Assembly: GCA_034190875.2 (NCBI GenBank)
Contig: CM067343.1
Coordinates: forward strand, 33,808,092-33,872,091
DNA: 64,000 nt
Source: Urechis unicinctus
Taxonomy: Eukaryota > Annelida > Polychaeta > Xenopneusta > Urechidae
Reading direction: 5' to 3'
Part shown: in pieces, positions 12,676 through 24,236 of the stretch
How the letters are laid out: the number at the start of each line of letters is the position of its first letter
How positions within the stretch are numbered: position 1 is the stretch's first letter
Program-made: the position numbers and the translations under genes
The notes under the pieces: generated by a model
Databases searched by the model: none
Seen by the model: the letters and a program-made list of their open reading frames with translations, nothing else
What the model was told of the DNA's origin: nothing

Positions 12676-12786
12676 GGCCTCAAACGAAGCATGTCATTTC
12701 TTTTGGATGACCAAGGACTCCAGTTGGACTGCATCATCACCGATAGGCACACGAGTATCAATAAGTACATCCGTGATGACCAATGA
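12676..12786 (+). pseudogene. Kolobok-like transposase fragment
   Basis: A 36-codon frame that follows a possible splice acceptor (CATCTAG before 12676). It encodes a block with LDCIITDRHTSINKYIRD. A hydrophobic strand followed by TD(R/A)H, then I and a basic stretch, matches the second catalytic Asp region of Kolobok-type transposases. It ends at an in-frame TGA. A further coding-like stretch follows to about 12868 (LAEMYDYPDKEEAERQHMER). The remaining transposase, including any THAP domain, was not found between 12166 and 12676, so this is a decayed gene. Confidence 0.6.
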
Positions 12787-13135
12787 ACCAGGTGCACTTG
12801 CTGAAATGTATGACTACCCTGACAAGGAGGAGGCTGAGAGGCAGCATATGGAGAGGTTTCTTCTTTAGATGAGTCATGTAGTAAGGTATCTAAAGGTGAT
12901 GATGAATGATGGTGGTGGTAGTGATGGGGTAGGGGAGGGGTGGTGATGGAGTTGATGGTGGTGGCCTAAGCATTATATTGGTGGTTGGCCGATTGATATT
13001 TGCTTGTTTACAAGTAATATCTAAGCTCTGTTTATTTTTCAGCTTTGGTTTCAGCTAAGTCAAGCTTGTAACATTTAATTTTACCTATCTGTTAACAAGT
13101 GCACAAGGACATAACTATTTCTTATCATCATACTT

Positions 13136-13440
13136 ACAAAATAAATGGTAAATATTGGGGTTAAAATTCACTTTGAACATCAAAGGTCATTTCAAACTGG
13201 TGGTGTAAGATGACGAACAAACATTGGAGTTTAAGATCCTATCGCCCAAATGGCACCACCGTGCATAGCACACAGTGGGATTTGAACTTGCCACATTTGG
13301 GAAACTAGACAAACACCCACCCTGCTAGACCACAGTTGTGGACCTATCATCTTAAACATCATTGGTGAGGTAACCGCCACAATATGACCTCTGATGTTGA
13401 AAGTGATGTTAAACAACAATATTAACCATTTTTATTTTCA
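13136..13440 (-). repeat. Fold-back (TIR) element with tRNA-like A and B boxes
   Basis: The left arm (about 13145-13200) and the reverse complement of the right arm (about 13360-13436) match over 50-60 bases at roughly 80-85%, including the shared CTTT(G/C)AACATCA(A/G)AGGTCAT segment. Between the arms, on minus, lie an A-box-like TGGTCTAGCAGG (13321-13332) and a B-box-like GTTCAAATCCC (13277-13287), about 45 bases apart as in tRNA genes. It could be a MITE that captured a tRNA-derived SINE head, or two SINEs in inverted orientation. Not a functional tRNA gene. Confidence 0.6.
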
Positions 13441-13998
13441 AATCATCCAGCATGTGTATGGCTTTATGACTTAATTTGAATGTTAAATGGGTCTGAGGTA
13501 AGCTAAGCTGTGGTGAAACTCAAACACTGTTATATGATTCCTCTTTGTGGCTTGCTGAGAATTAATTTTGTAAATATATATGTTGGACTGGTGTATATAT
13601 TTTGCCATTTCTATTGAATAAGACATTGTTGGTATTTGTGAGCAGAATTGCATAAGCATTATTTGTATAATGTGCCCGCAAAATTTAATCATGATGATTG
13701 ATGTGCAATGGCACAGGATATATAAAATATCCTGCAAAAATTATTAAACGACTGTTAACATACTGTTATTTGAGTGATAAAATATCTTTAGTACGAGATA
13801 CAGGATACAGGAACAAGATGCCCTGCAGGTATGTCATGATTTTGGAATTGATGCTTCCTATCATTTTATGCATATGGTATAATAAATTAGGTGGACTGGC
13901 CTTAACTGAATTTTGTTGCTGGTTGTCATCAGCATGTAGTATCATCATAGCTGAATGTAAATAACAGAATAAGACACATAATGCTTTTTGTCCCTTTA

Positions 13999-14803
13999 TT
14001 ATTGTAATGCTGGCAGTTTGAAACCAACATAAACTGATTCACCCTTGGGAAATCATCTCTAATTTTAAGTACAGAACAAGCTGGGAGTGGCACTCTATGA
14101 TGTCTGCCTAGATTACCCCATCACCACTGTACCAACTGCCGATATGCAGTGAATCGGAATAACCTGCAATAAAAAGAGTACATGAATATTTTTCATCAGT
14201 TATCATCTGAACCAGACCATTTTTAAGTATATTCACTCATGCTGAGTAGTAACTTTCTTCTTGTACCTCTGGATATAAGCACTATATGCTATTTCTAGTG
14301 TCGAGGGACGCAGGAACCCTGAGACAAATCCTGGGTGTGCTGTAATACAGGACGCACCCATAGATTACTTTCTCGAGAACTTGTGGAATTTCCTGGCAGC
14401 ATTTACTCTCTGCTACTGTAATCATTGGCCCACATGAGCACCTAGTACAGAACATAATTACAATGAATAACTAGCTTTTCAGCAAACAAAAAATTGACAT
14501 AAAACATGAATAAGAAGATGACTTGAAGCAAGACTTAAGGACAACTGTAAAGTAAAGAGAAAAATATCTGCAAAGATTGTTTGGACTGAAATGTGCCAAT
14601 ACCAAGTGCTGTTACCCAGTCGGCTCAAGTCCTCTTCTTTTTGAGGAGAATTTGCAGGCCTTGTCTTAGCTGGAGGTTCAAATCTGCATGCCTGTATGCC
14701 CCCCTTAGGTTCCTAGTTCCTCTTCTTGGTGAGACAAACACTCACTGCTGTAATACAGCTCATCGCTTCCGGAGTTGTCTGTATATGAGGAAGATGAGGA
14801 CAT
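13999..14803 (-). pseudogene. P2X7 C-terminal-domain (P2RX7_C-like) gene, three exons, decayed
   Basis: Predicted exons on minus: 14603-14803, 14267-14441 and 13999-14163, each with GT/AG borders and compatible phases. Exon 1 starts MSSSSSYTDNSGSDEL and has CRFEPP and RLGNST. Joining to exon 2 restores a WCSCG motif. Exon 2 continues with SKCCQEI and ASCITAHPGF. Exon 3 has RLFRFTAYRQLVQW, VPLPACSVLKIRDDFP and a VYVGFK end. These match, in order, the zinc-binding cytoplasmic 'ballast' domain of vertebrate P2X7 and its invertebrate stand-alone relatives. About 180 codons. No channel part is present. Lesions: an in-frame TGA after LVQW, extra-base shifts near 14370 (GGG) and in exon 1 near the G6 run, and a missing base before the VYVGFK end. 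It lies wholly inside the TTAA transposon, convergent with the transposase fragment. Confidence 0.8.
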
Positions 14804-15573
14804 TTTGCTCCCTTGACATATAATAAAAGCAAAGTATAATGGCAGTTATGCACTGTACTAGGTGTAAGTAATAAATATAAAACTAATAAGGACAAGATAA
14901 AGTATGTATTATTGAGGTTGGTACCCCAGGTAATTCAAAGAACTAGTGTAAGGCCTTGAACTCTTTAAAGGCCTATGATATATGTAAGTCATAAACATGT
15001 CACTGAACTTGGATCCTGTACAATTCACTGGAGAGGTATATTCAATTGTAACAGCTTATCCCTGATAGGTCTCGGTTCCCAAAACCAGTGCCAATATTTA
15101 AAATAAAATTGATATTTTCTGTTGTCAAGGAGAATATAAATTATTGAAATTTTATTCAATTTATAGCAAAAGCGAAATATCGAGTGAAATCCCCATTTAA
15201 TGTAGTATCAGTTTTCATTTGCGATTAAATCAAATAAAAGCACAAGAAAATATATTCTCCGTAACAGGACAGGCAAATGGTGAATCAATCATTGATAACC
15301 ATTAAACGGGCCTGAAATCGAGGTGCAGACCTCTGTTCCAGTACTGCCTGTATTATCGCTCGGTCCCCTTTGGTTGACGTTTTCACCCAACATAATAGAA
15401 GTTTATCACAATTTAATGTATTCTAGGCGAACAAGTACTCCATGCCACATTAAATGATGTGATTCGTTGCGGTATATGATGTACATGATGACGGTATAAA
15501 ATACGATTATGCTCACACCTACCACAGTTCCCATGTAAACAAACGAGGAAATGACTGCGCTATCCGGCTGGAC

Positions 15574-15592
15574 GGTGACATATGACGTCACA
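15574..15592 (-). promoter_or_regulatory. Subterminal CRE palindrome, right side
   Basis: Perfect inverted copy of 12148-12166. It lies between the right terminus and the start of the P2X7-C gene and could drive that gene leftwards (inference). Confidence 0.5.
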
Positions 15593-15787
15593 AACTCAGG
15601 AGCCAATGGCCGTCGTTTTTTTGCGCATATGCCAAAACGGTCCGAAAAATCGATGGAAATATTGAAAAAAAACACACAAAACGACATCTATGGACGAAAA
15701 TATTGTCGGAAACGTCTTTCACAGGCTGAAATACATCTAATTCCACTTTGATTAGGGATTCGAAAATAGACGTTACTTGCACTTTAA

Positions 15788-16730
15788 CCATTTTGGGTAT
15801 TAACATGCTGAATAACACAAATATTGGATAGAGTTCATAGGTAATTGTTTTCATTTAGCTTGAATCCATTGGGAACCGTAAGTGGCTCCAAAAGCTATGC
15901 TCGATACATCGCTGAATAGAGGAAGATTATTGGAGGTTGCGGTACCTAATGAGGGTTGTGCTATGTAATGCTTCAGGATTGTAGCCAGATATATAAGCCC
16001 TGTCTTGCTTTATGTGTTTCAGAGATGAAATGGTTTGTGTTGGTAATGCCAATAGATAAATCATACAAACGTCACAAGATAGCTCTGCCTAGGCGATCGA
16101 CAGAATTTGCAGTGCGGTTTTTTCTCTCCTGGGCCATGCTTTGATATATTTTCTGTGTGTATGTTTGTTATTTGTCTAAAGGGAGATTAACTGACACGTG
16201 TTATGAGTCAAGTTGTATACCAAGAAAGGTGAATTTTGCGGCGGGGCCTTGTGTGTTGTCCGAAGCCAGGGTTTTACAAGTGGGATCGCATAGTTCAACA
16301 TCGATGCTGAGCTGCTTTTGGAATCGTTGTTGAGTTAGAGCCACAAAAAGCAAATGACCGAATAATTTTACAATATTGAGCACACCATATATATGTTTTG
16401 ATATCCAAACAATGACAGAAGATAATGTTTCAAAAATGTGGTAGAAAGAAGAGCATCCTTGAGGTTGACATTTATCATAACGAGTGTTTCCTATTCCTAC
16501 AGCATTTGTGGTCGTATTGCAGCCAGTTATGACCTTTTTTGCATCATTGACTTGACAAGTAAGTCAAAAGGTCCCCTTACTGTTGTGAGTGTTTCTGTAG
16601 GTACACTTCCAGGAAATGATCCCAGGCGTTTAAGGAGAACGTTGAGGGATGGGGTATTCCCTGGTCCGGAGAGGTACATGGTGTTTGTATTTTACCGCAT
16701 CAGGCAGGTTGGATCTGGCGTCATTTAATT
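15788..16730 (-). pseudogene. DIRS-type RT remnant, unit 2, part 2
   Basis: Continues the remnant interrupted at 11972. It is the same sequence as 5615-6590, including the FTFLGIQLDS motif at about 16201-16230. Several stops and shifts. Confidence 0.72.
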
Positions 16731-16976
16731 TGGTCATTAGAATCCGAAGACTCCCCTGCTGATGAGGCAGTGTCCAAGAGGGAAGGCTACCGACCTACCA
16801 CCAACTAACTCTACTACTTATTGGCAGATTCATTGACTTCCGAAATCTTACCCATTCCTTCACTCAACTAAAGACAAATCCACCAATCTAACCATCAACT
16901 CACTCAAACTCTCATCCACATATTCCCCGCCCATTCACATACTCACTCACCCACTGACTCAATCAATTACTCACTG

Positions 16977-17485
16977 TATGTATGTATGTATGTATGTATG
17001 TATGTATGTATGTATGTATGTATGTATGTATGTATGTATGTATGTATGTATGTATGTATGTATGTATGTATGTATGTATGTATGTATGTATGTATGTATG
17101 TATGTATGTATGTATGTATGTATGTATGTATGTATGTATGTATGTATGTATGTATGTATGTATGTATGTATGTATGTATGTATGTATGTATGTATGTATG
17201 TATGTACGTATGCACGTCTGTATGCATTATGTGTGCACGTATGTATGTATGTATGTATGTATGTATGTATGTATGTATGTATGTATGTATGTATGTATGT
17301 ATGTATGTATGTATGTATGTATGTATGTATGTATGTATGTATGTATGTATGTATGTATGTATGTATGTATGCATGTATATGAATGTATGTATGTATGTAT
17401 GTATGTATGTATGTATGTATGTATGTATGTATGTATGCGTTTGTATGTAAGTGTATGTATGTATATATGTATGTATGTATTTTTT
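16977..17485. repeat. (TATG)n microsatellite, unit 3
   Basis: Third copy of the tetranucleotide tract, with interruptions near 17205-17240 and 17370-17385. Confidence 0.98.
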
Positions 17486-19524
17486 TGCATGCATGCTTTT
17501 ATGAAAGTTTTATGTTTTATTTATGTGTTTAATTAATCTGTACTAAACTTATATATGTCAAACTCGTGCGTCTTAATCATCATTGATCATCTATGTTCTG
17601 GCTGTATGGTTTGTGAATCGGTGACCCAAAGAATACTTAGTGATGCTGGTTTTTATCATAGTACATATCATAGACATTTATGCTGCTAATTCCTAACCAT
17701 GTTTATTTGACTTGGACATACCCTGAATGAATAAATATATATAACATTGTCAGGCGTTATTGTTTCCAATAACTTCTTCATTGTAACGAAAGGAAATGTT
17801 AGCTACGACCGTTTAAAAAAAAAAAAACGAAGTTTATCCTCTCCTTTTGTTTATCTCTGTTATCACACAGAGTTGTATTTTGTACTGCTGGGTACACAAC
17901 TGTAGATATATCAGCATTACGTCGTGGGTATGCCGAGTAATTTTCGCAAGCGCTGGCATGTGGTCATAACTATTTTTTTATTTATTTTAAAATGTCAGAA
18001 ATGCAAAAAAAAACCCCGATATATTATACTAAATTGGAAAGCATGGATAGATGTATTCAGTCAGGTCACATTCAAGGCCAGTTCTCCAAAGTTGAAATGG
18101 TGTAGAGAGTGGACAGCGTGATGATTGCTGGCATGTTTAGCATCCAATTTGAAAAACGTGCACTGTGGATATATAGTTTAATACAGTTTGAATGTTGTGT
18201 TTCGATTCTTTATTGATAATAATTCTATTATTTGGTTGTTAAGTAATCCATTAATGAACGTGACGAGCTGAATTTTCTAACATGTTATACATTGTCGCAG
18301 ATATATACTGTAATAAACCTCGCATTGCATCGGGTGCTGTGGTAGTGCTATTGATAGCCTCGCGAGATGGTCATGCATTTAGAATAAGACTATCGGAAGA
18401 ACAGGACCTTTGGGCAGTCCCGAGTTGGTCATTACGAAGGTCAAAACATAAAAAAATCTGTCATAAGAAAAGACCTGTTAAATAAAATGAATGATGTAGT
18501 TCCCTTTCCTATGGAATCATTGCGAAATTGGTATAAACGAGCAGCCCATATGCAAAGGATAAGCTTATCTGTTTATCACAAACTTATAACCAGTGCATCC
18601 CAACAAAACAGACACATTTAATTGATTGGTTGATAGCCTAGGAAGTCATGCTCAGACAACGAATAAACAACTATAGGAAGCGACCAGTCACCCCCAAAAC
18701 GGAGAGAATGACGCGCCTGCAATAAATAATGAATTAGCATTGGCAATATAGTATATTGAATGACAAGCTATATTACTTGTACCTATCCATTTCAAATATG
18801 CATGATATCTGTTTGGTTGCTGCTTTCAAGCACGACTAGTTCTGAAAGAAGTGCAAAGGCCATGGCTGGCCGGAATATTGACATAGACTCGCTTTGATAT
18901 ATCATTTACATCAGATGAGTCGTTGGCCATTCAGAGCCTATCACGCATGGTAGTTTGTAGGGTAACATGATACAGCGGAATATGAATAATCCACTGGAGT
19001 GCAATCACCTGACAGTACAACATAATTGCTAATCGGAAATTGTCGAACTACATAAAAATAGGCGTGGATAGTACTTTATCAACATACACCCATGCCAATT
19101 GGGAATGTGTCTGCCTGTTGCAAATTAAGTATACTGTCTTTGTTTTGACCTCCTCATTTCCTTGTTTCGATGCCTTATCCCTTTAAAACAACTGAAACGC
19201 ACGAAACATCATGATTTGTATGATACCGAAGGTACCAGGAAAGGCAGAACTAATACATGACATTGTGTTTCATTATTAAAGAGATTAGGCACATTGTAAC
19301 TGCGTAAAACTCTCTTAATACGTGCATTAATCTGACATCTTTTTCTTCCCGATTGGGGCTAATATAAAGGTAGGTCGGTGTGTTAGGAGGAAACATATAC
19401 ACATACATCATTTGTGGGGAGACATATCGAAAAAAAAACCTACCAATATAGGTCCAAACATTAGAACACTAGTTCAAGGTTCAATTTCTAAACAATACAT
19501 GGCATTTTAAGGCTGGCAACATGA

Positions 19525-21172
19525 TCAACAGCGATCAGATTGGTGATCGGATTGCTTGACGTGGATTTTCTTAGATCTCGATTTCACGTCGTTAGATATA
19601 GGATAAATTGTCTTACTGATTAAATTGTACAATAGGTCTACGATTTCGAGGAGAAGAACGGCTGTGATGCCGGCGTAGAGGTTAAGACAACCTCCAAGAC
19701 GCGATAACAGTGTGGATAACGTCACAGCGATCTGATCATCGAGCACTATCACAGATGTGACCACTGACAAAAGTTTAAATTGGAGGAAATTCTTATCTAT
19801 AAGATTAAGGCTTTCGATTTTAATCAAAGCTTCTGTGGTGTTACCACTGGCGGCAAGTGAATCTATTCCCTTATATTCTTGAAAATAGTGTGCGAATTCC
19901 GTGTCTTTGATAAAGCTGTTGTAGAATGATAGATGAGCATTAGCGTTCGGCCAGCGTGTTTGAGAAATGACGTTCTGAAGGCTCATTTCAACACACTCTT
20001 CTGTGCATTTCCTGAAACATGCCCGCTGAGAGATCAGGACTCTACGCGAGGAACATTGCAGTTCTCGTGCCACAATATTCAGATCATCAAAAAGTTTACC
20101 ACAGAAATGAAGGTTTGACATCAGACCTGAAGTGGGCAGCACATGGTAGATAGGATTCATGCAGGCACATGACGTCACCGACTCGTCCTGCATGCATGTA
20201 CGAATGCAACTGTCAACAGAGTATGCAAGAGTTCCATTGACAAAATCTTTCATTCCTTCCAGACACCCGTTGACACTGGCCATAAGGCTCAGGGAGGCGC
20301 GATCGTAATTGTGGAATAGTGCGGATCGTAGTTTCGAATCCGGGCGCCAGATGTATTTCCTCGTTTATATTGGGCAACTGACCAGGGAGAGAGATGGTGA
20401 GGAGAGCCCCTGTCTCTGCGAGACCCGTATCTCTCCATACCCGAGGAACTTCTGTCTGCACGTTGTCTAAATATAGAATACCAGTCATGATATATGGCGC
20501 ATACCCAAGTTCATCTAGTAGAGTCGAATTCACTTCCAGTACGTAGCAATTGTAATATTCAGGCGTCGTGAATGTTCTCACATTGGCAATATCTAAGCAT
20601 GGTACATTTTTAGTGCCTCCCTCATAAACAACTCTGTACTCACATTTCAGAAGGAACTGTTTGTATTCGTGGCCTATTAGTTGCAGGTGATTGAGATCGA
20701 ATTGGCTGTAATAGCCATGTTTGCTTTTCAAGAAGGCGAAGACAGTGTCAAGCCCGTCTGCTTGTGTGGTTGAAATGGACTCAACAATGTCGGCTTGGAT
20801 AGTTTCAACGCGATTCAGGTGTTCCTCATACGTCATCAAGCCGAACTGGTGCAAGTCGTTGAGGCTGGACAAAGGTTTAGCATTGCAGAGAGTAACCGCG
20901 AAGAATGGTGGAATATTGTACTCGGCTATATCATCAACGCTCAGCAGGTTCACTTCTTTTGCTTGAGTGACCACTTGGTATTCCAAGTAGGCCTTCACAT
21001 GTACACCAGCTTGATACAGCCCAATAGCGAGTAGACACAGGAAGCCAATGAACCAGAGACAGCGCAGGAATATACCTTTAGATTTTATCATTCGAGGAAT
21101 TCCCTTTATGGAGGTCACCTCTAGGAATTTTCCTAACTCGTCCTTTACATGTCCATTAGAAGTGCTTTCCAT
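19525..21172 (-). pseudogene. DEG/ENaC channel, unit 3 copy, one frameshift
   Basis: Starts at the same Met as the intact gene (MESTSNGH). It runs open to the ectodomain, then shifts frame by one base near 20262-20270, where AGACACCCGTTG replaces AGACCCGTTTG. The rest, including TM2 and the GIT filter, is open in the other frame (19525-20283). The first 150 bases differ from units 1 and 2 more than the rest does. If the one-base shift is a consensus error, this would be a second full-length paralogue with an altered N-terminus. Confidence 0.88.
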
Positions 21173-22270
21173 TTCGCTGAAGCAGCGAATGAATGGTTAG
21201 ATAAAAACCAACCAGATTGCTACGAGGCCCAGTAAAAGTTGGATTGCACCAGTGCTTTTGATTATCCCAAAAAATATTTCCGCATGCCAATTTCACCGAC
21301 TAACGAGCGAGCGTTTGATGTTGCAGCACCAACCGTTTGGGAGGCGACAGGCGCAGCTGCACCCATGTGTGGATGGCCCCTCCAACTAGGCGGCGCCACA
21401 AAATATTTTATAAGGTCACAAGTGCAAGGGTATATTGCCATGGCGAAGCCTCGCTCGCTTTACCAGGTAGACACTGTATCCACCTTCGATTATCTTCGGT
21501 ATTCAACTCTTCCACCTTCTAAAAACGGCAAACTATTATCACATAATTTCCCTAACAAGGGCCGTTAAATAATTGCGTAACACTAGGGGTGAAGGGAGGA
21601 GTAAGGGGAGTGGGGGGGGGGTGGTGTTGTAGGTGAATGACAGTTGTTTACTCTATGGTGCGTTAAGGGATGTGAATGGGCTACAGCAATGGCGCGGTAT
21701 GGGGTGAGGCACCGCAATCGGTTTATACTGCGCTACGTATTTTTTTGGGAGAACACAACATTTCTGTCTTCAGACAGATAACAAATGTCTGGTTCTATTT
21801 GGCGCATCATCCTAATCCATGTCACAAAACCAGGAATCAAGTCGAATGAATGTGGACAAGACAAGAATGATGTGGGGACACATACATACGATGTTACACA
21901 GCAATATATTTCATAGATTTTTAGAGAAGAATTAGGTGTACCATATTTAAATATAATTGCTTCTTCTTGGTATCAAATAATGCGTGGTTCAGTTGTAAAT
22001 CAACCAGTGGTGAGGAAGGCGTCGAGTGGTCGCATTGTAAACGTTTACGTGTGTGATTCTTATTCACCAAGCAAGTAGTGCTTGCCTATAAACGAACCTT
22101 TTGTACAATGCAATATTGTTCTATGAAATGATACGTTCTGTGCAATTTATGCTGTAGGTAATGGGATGACTACCACAACTATTGAAAGGAACATTGCCTG
22201 AATTATTATTAGTTAAGCCAAGGTGCTTGGTGAATACAAATATCCAAATATTCAGTAGGTAGGACGTACG
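21173..22270. other. Diverged 5' flank of unit 3 channel
   Basis: Related to 4110-4900 but with many substitutions and small indels. No gene recognised. Confidence 0.5.
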
Positions 22271-22275
22271 TCAGG

Positions 22276-22292
22276 AAGAGAGATAGAGAGAG

Positions 22293-22367
<75 letters not shown>

Positions 22368-22480
22368 AAGAGAGACAGAGACAGAGAGAGACAGATAGAG
22401 ACAGAGAGAGACAGAGAGAGATAGAGAGAGAGACAGAGAGAGATGAATAGATAGATAGATGGATAGAGAGAGAGGGGGGG
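22276..22480. repeat. (GA)n microsatellite, imperfect
   Basis: GA/GAGACA-rich tract running into a G-rich patch at 22475-22499. The Ser/Leu-rich frame on the opposite strand is an artefact. Confidence 0.95.
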
Positions 22481-22499
22481 AGAGGAGTGGGGGGGGGGT

Positions 22500-23456
22500 A
22501 GGAGAGGTACAAACCTGATCGACTGTCAGTCTCCATCAAACTGATCCTCGCAAATACCCTCTCCCTCAATATAAAGAAACGCTCAGAATGATCTTGAACT
22601 CATTAAAATTTCAGCAGTTCTTATGCACAATACTGCTTTTTGTTTCTTTCGAACTGATCCAGGATCTTAAACAAAAATTGGCTTGTCCTTACAAATACGA
22701 TAACTAGTGAAAATGTCAACATTAGGTCATAAACTGTTTTATATGCATTACGAATAGGGAAACAAACAAACAGACAGGCAGATAGGCATACGGACAAATA
22801 TCAGACAGACGAGAGTGAGCAAATACCCTAATTGACAGTGAATAGTTCGGGGTTACTGAAATTAAATAGCAATTCAATACGCCTATTGAATCAATGATCT
22901 TATTGTCCGATACTAATTTACTTTTACAAGCTATTTTTAGTCGATTGCAGGGATGGCCACCAGGCCATACTGAAGTGGGCTTTGACGTTTATTTGCCATT
23001 GGGTTTATTCCCGTTCAAACACTACCCTTCCAGTCCAGTCGTAAAACAAATAAATACATTTACATTATCGCGTACTAACAACCAGTTTACTAAAGCTTAC
23101 AGCCATCAGACCTGGCTGTTTCTGAAGATAAGTAATCCGGTGAAATAAATATACAGTTCATGATTTTATTTGCTTTAAAACTGAAACGGTTGAAGATTTC
23201 TCTCCTTTTGGACTTTCTAAAGCAGCGAAAGTCAACAAACACGCCCTGTCAGAACTTCCAAAATGAAACAAGTCTTACTAGCAGACAGCTGCAATATTCA
23301 TTGTTAATGATATAATTATTGCATAATTCTGATTTGTCTCACTTTATGCAGGTCACAGAATGCATTATCATCAACCAGTTGAGAAAGTACTGCTCGGGTT
23401 TAATTCCGATTGAATTTTCCAAGTCCATTTTGCACCTGTTGGTCGCTAAAAGGCAG
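22500..23456. other. Intergenic, no gene seen
   Basis: No open frame with recognisable content. Short repeats of CAGACAGG-like units at 22765-22815. Confidence 0.5.
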
Positions 23457-23466
23457 GTCACGTGAC
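23457..23466 (+). promoter_or_regulatory. Palindromic E-box GTCACGTGAC next to a CRE half
   Basis: GTCACGTGAC, directly followed by GTCACGTATAC, lies about 125 bases upstream of the ATG at 23590. It fits bHLH-ZIP (USF/MITF/TFE type) sites. The same 10-mer recurs at 26301 and 32282. Confidence 0.4.
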
Positions 23467-23589
23467 GTCACGTATACTTGTTGTCCCAAAACAAATTCTT
23501 AGGCGGAATTTCAGAAGCTGAGTAAAAAATTATGCGATCCGCGATGTTACCCTTGTAACTTTCCTTCCGACTGATTATTATCTAATAAC

Positions 23590-24236
23590 ATGTCGTCGTC
23601 AGATGAAGATTATGAAACCTCATTAGGTGAAATGAAGATTTATGATGTCCGTGGATATTTATTTGAGCCCACGCGATTGTGTGGAGACGGAATACAACCG
23701 AGTCAGATAGTGAGGCTGGGAGCTCAGAAACGGATTCTGATTCGGAAAATAAATTAAGAAAAGACGCTTTAACTTTCAGGCCAGTGCAAGTGTGGTGGGT
23801 AGAAATTGTTCGTCTCTATTAGTCTAAATATCGAAATGGATTACCACCGGTAGAAATAACAATACCGTGTAACGGGGTCTATCTGACCCACACACCCAAG
23901 TCAATAAATTCACAATGTGAATCCAAGTGACCATGCAGTGCAATACATTTGGTTATCATGTTCAGTGCTACTTAGGGACATGGCAACAAACAGCAAAGCC
24001 AGCATTACATTTATATCTGGAGTAAATAGTTGACAAAAAATGAGTTAAAAAACTAAGAAATAATCAATTCTTTTTTGCTCCAGGTTGTTCAGATATTTGG
24101 CCTATAACCGTTTCATCCACTTGGTGTGGCACAGATTAGGTTGACATAGCAGAAAAGTATTGCCATCATGTGCCATAATCAAAATACATTCCCAGACCCA
24201 GAGGGTCTTTACAGAGGATGCCTAGAAAGGAGCTGA
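23590..24236 (+). pseudogene. P2X7 C-terminal-domain gene, second copy, middle exon lost
   Basis: The first exon starts MSSSDEDYETSLGEM and has DVRGYLFEPTR, then in another frame an acidic, Ser-rich stretch (ESDSEAGSSETDSDSE) to about 23795. The last exon starts after TTGCTCCAG at 24084. It encodes LFRYLAYNRFIHLVWHRLG, then after an in-frame TGA KVLPSCAIIKIHS, and after a one-base shift FPDPEGLYRGC, ending at 24236. This mirrors exons 1 and 3 of the gene at 13999-14803. The WCxCG/CCQE exon should lie between 23800 and 24083 but is not there. Hence a broken relative. I found no TTAA terminal repeats around it. Confidence 0.72.

Larger units (their letters stand above)
11977..15783. mobile_element. 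TTAA-inserted DNA transposon, Kolobok-like, 3.8 kb
   Basis: The insertion is defined by comparison with unit 1, where the empty site reads continuous DIRS sequence at about 5605-5615. TTAA is duplicated at 11973-11976 and 15784-15787. The ends are an 11-bp perfect inverted repeat, AGTGCAAGTAA (11977-11987 and 15773-15783). A second perfect inverted repeat of 19 bp centred on TGACGTCA lies at 12148-12166 and 15574-15592. Inside are a transposase fragment with an ITDRH motif (plus), a fold-back element, and a P2X7-C-domain gene (minus). TTAA targets are used by piggyBac and Kolobok; the ITDRH context favours Kolobok. The transposase looks inactive. Confidence 0.87.
6761..16902. repeat. Tandem segmental duplication, unit 2 (carries a transposon insertion)
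   Basis: Same content as unit 1. It is lengthened by the TTAA-flanked insertion at 11977-15783 and shortened by about 570 bp lost just upstream of the channel gene (the bases matching 4261-4830 are absent near 11250). The spacer matches unit 3 better, while the channel 5' end matches unit 1 better. This suggests gene conversion or unequal exchange between units. Confidence 0.93.
16903..22060. repeat. Tandem segmental duplication, unit 3 (right part diverged)
   Basis: Nearly identical to unit 2 from the microsatellite to the middle of the channel gene. It is clearly more diverged from about 20,700 on. Similarity to unit 1 fades out near 22,050. No DIRS remnant is seen after the channel here. 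Confidence 0.9.

Noticed and set aside
22252-22569. Ser/Leu-rich 105-codon ORF
   Set aside because: Translation of the GA microsatellite.
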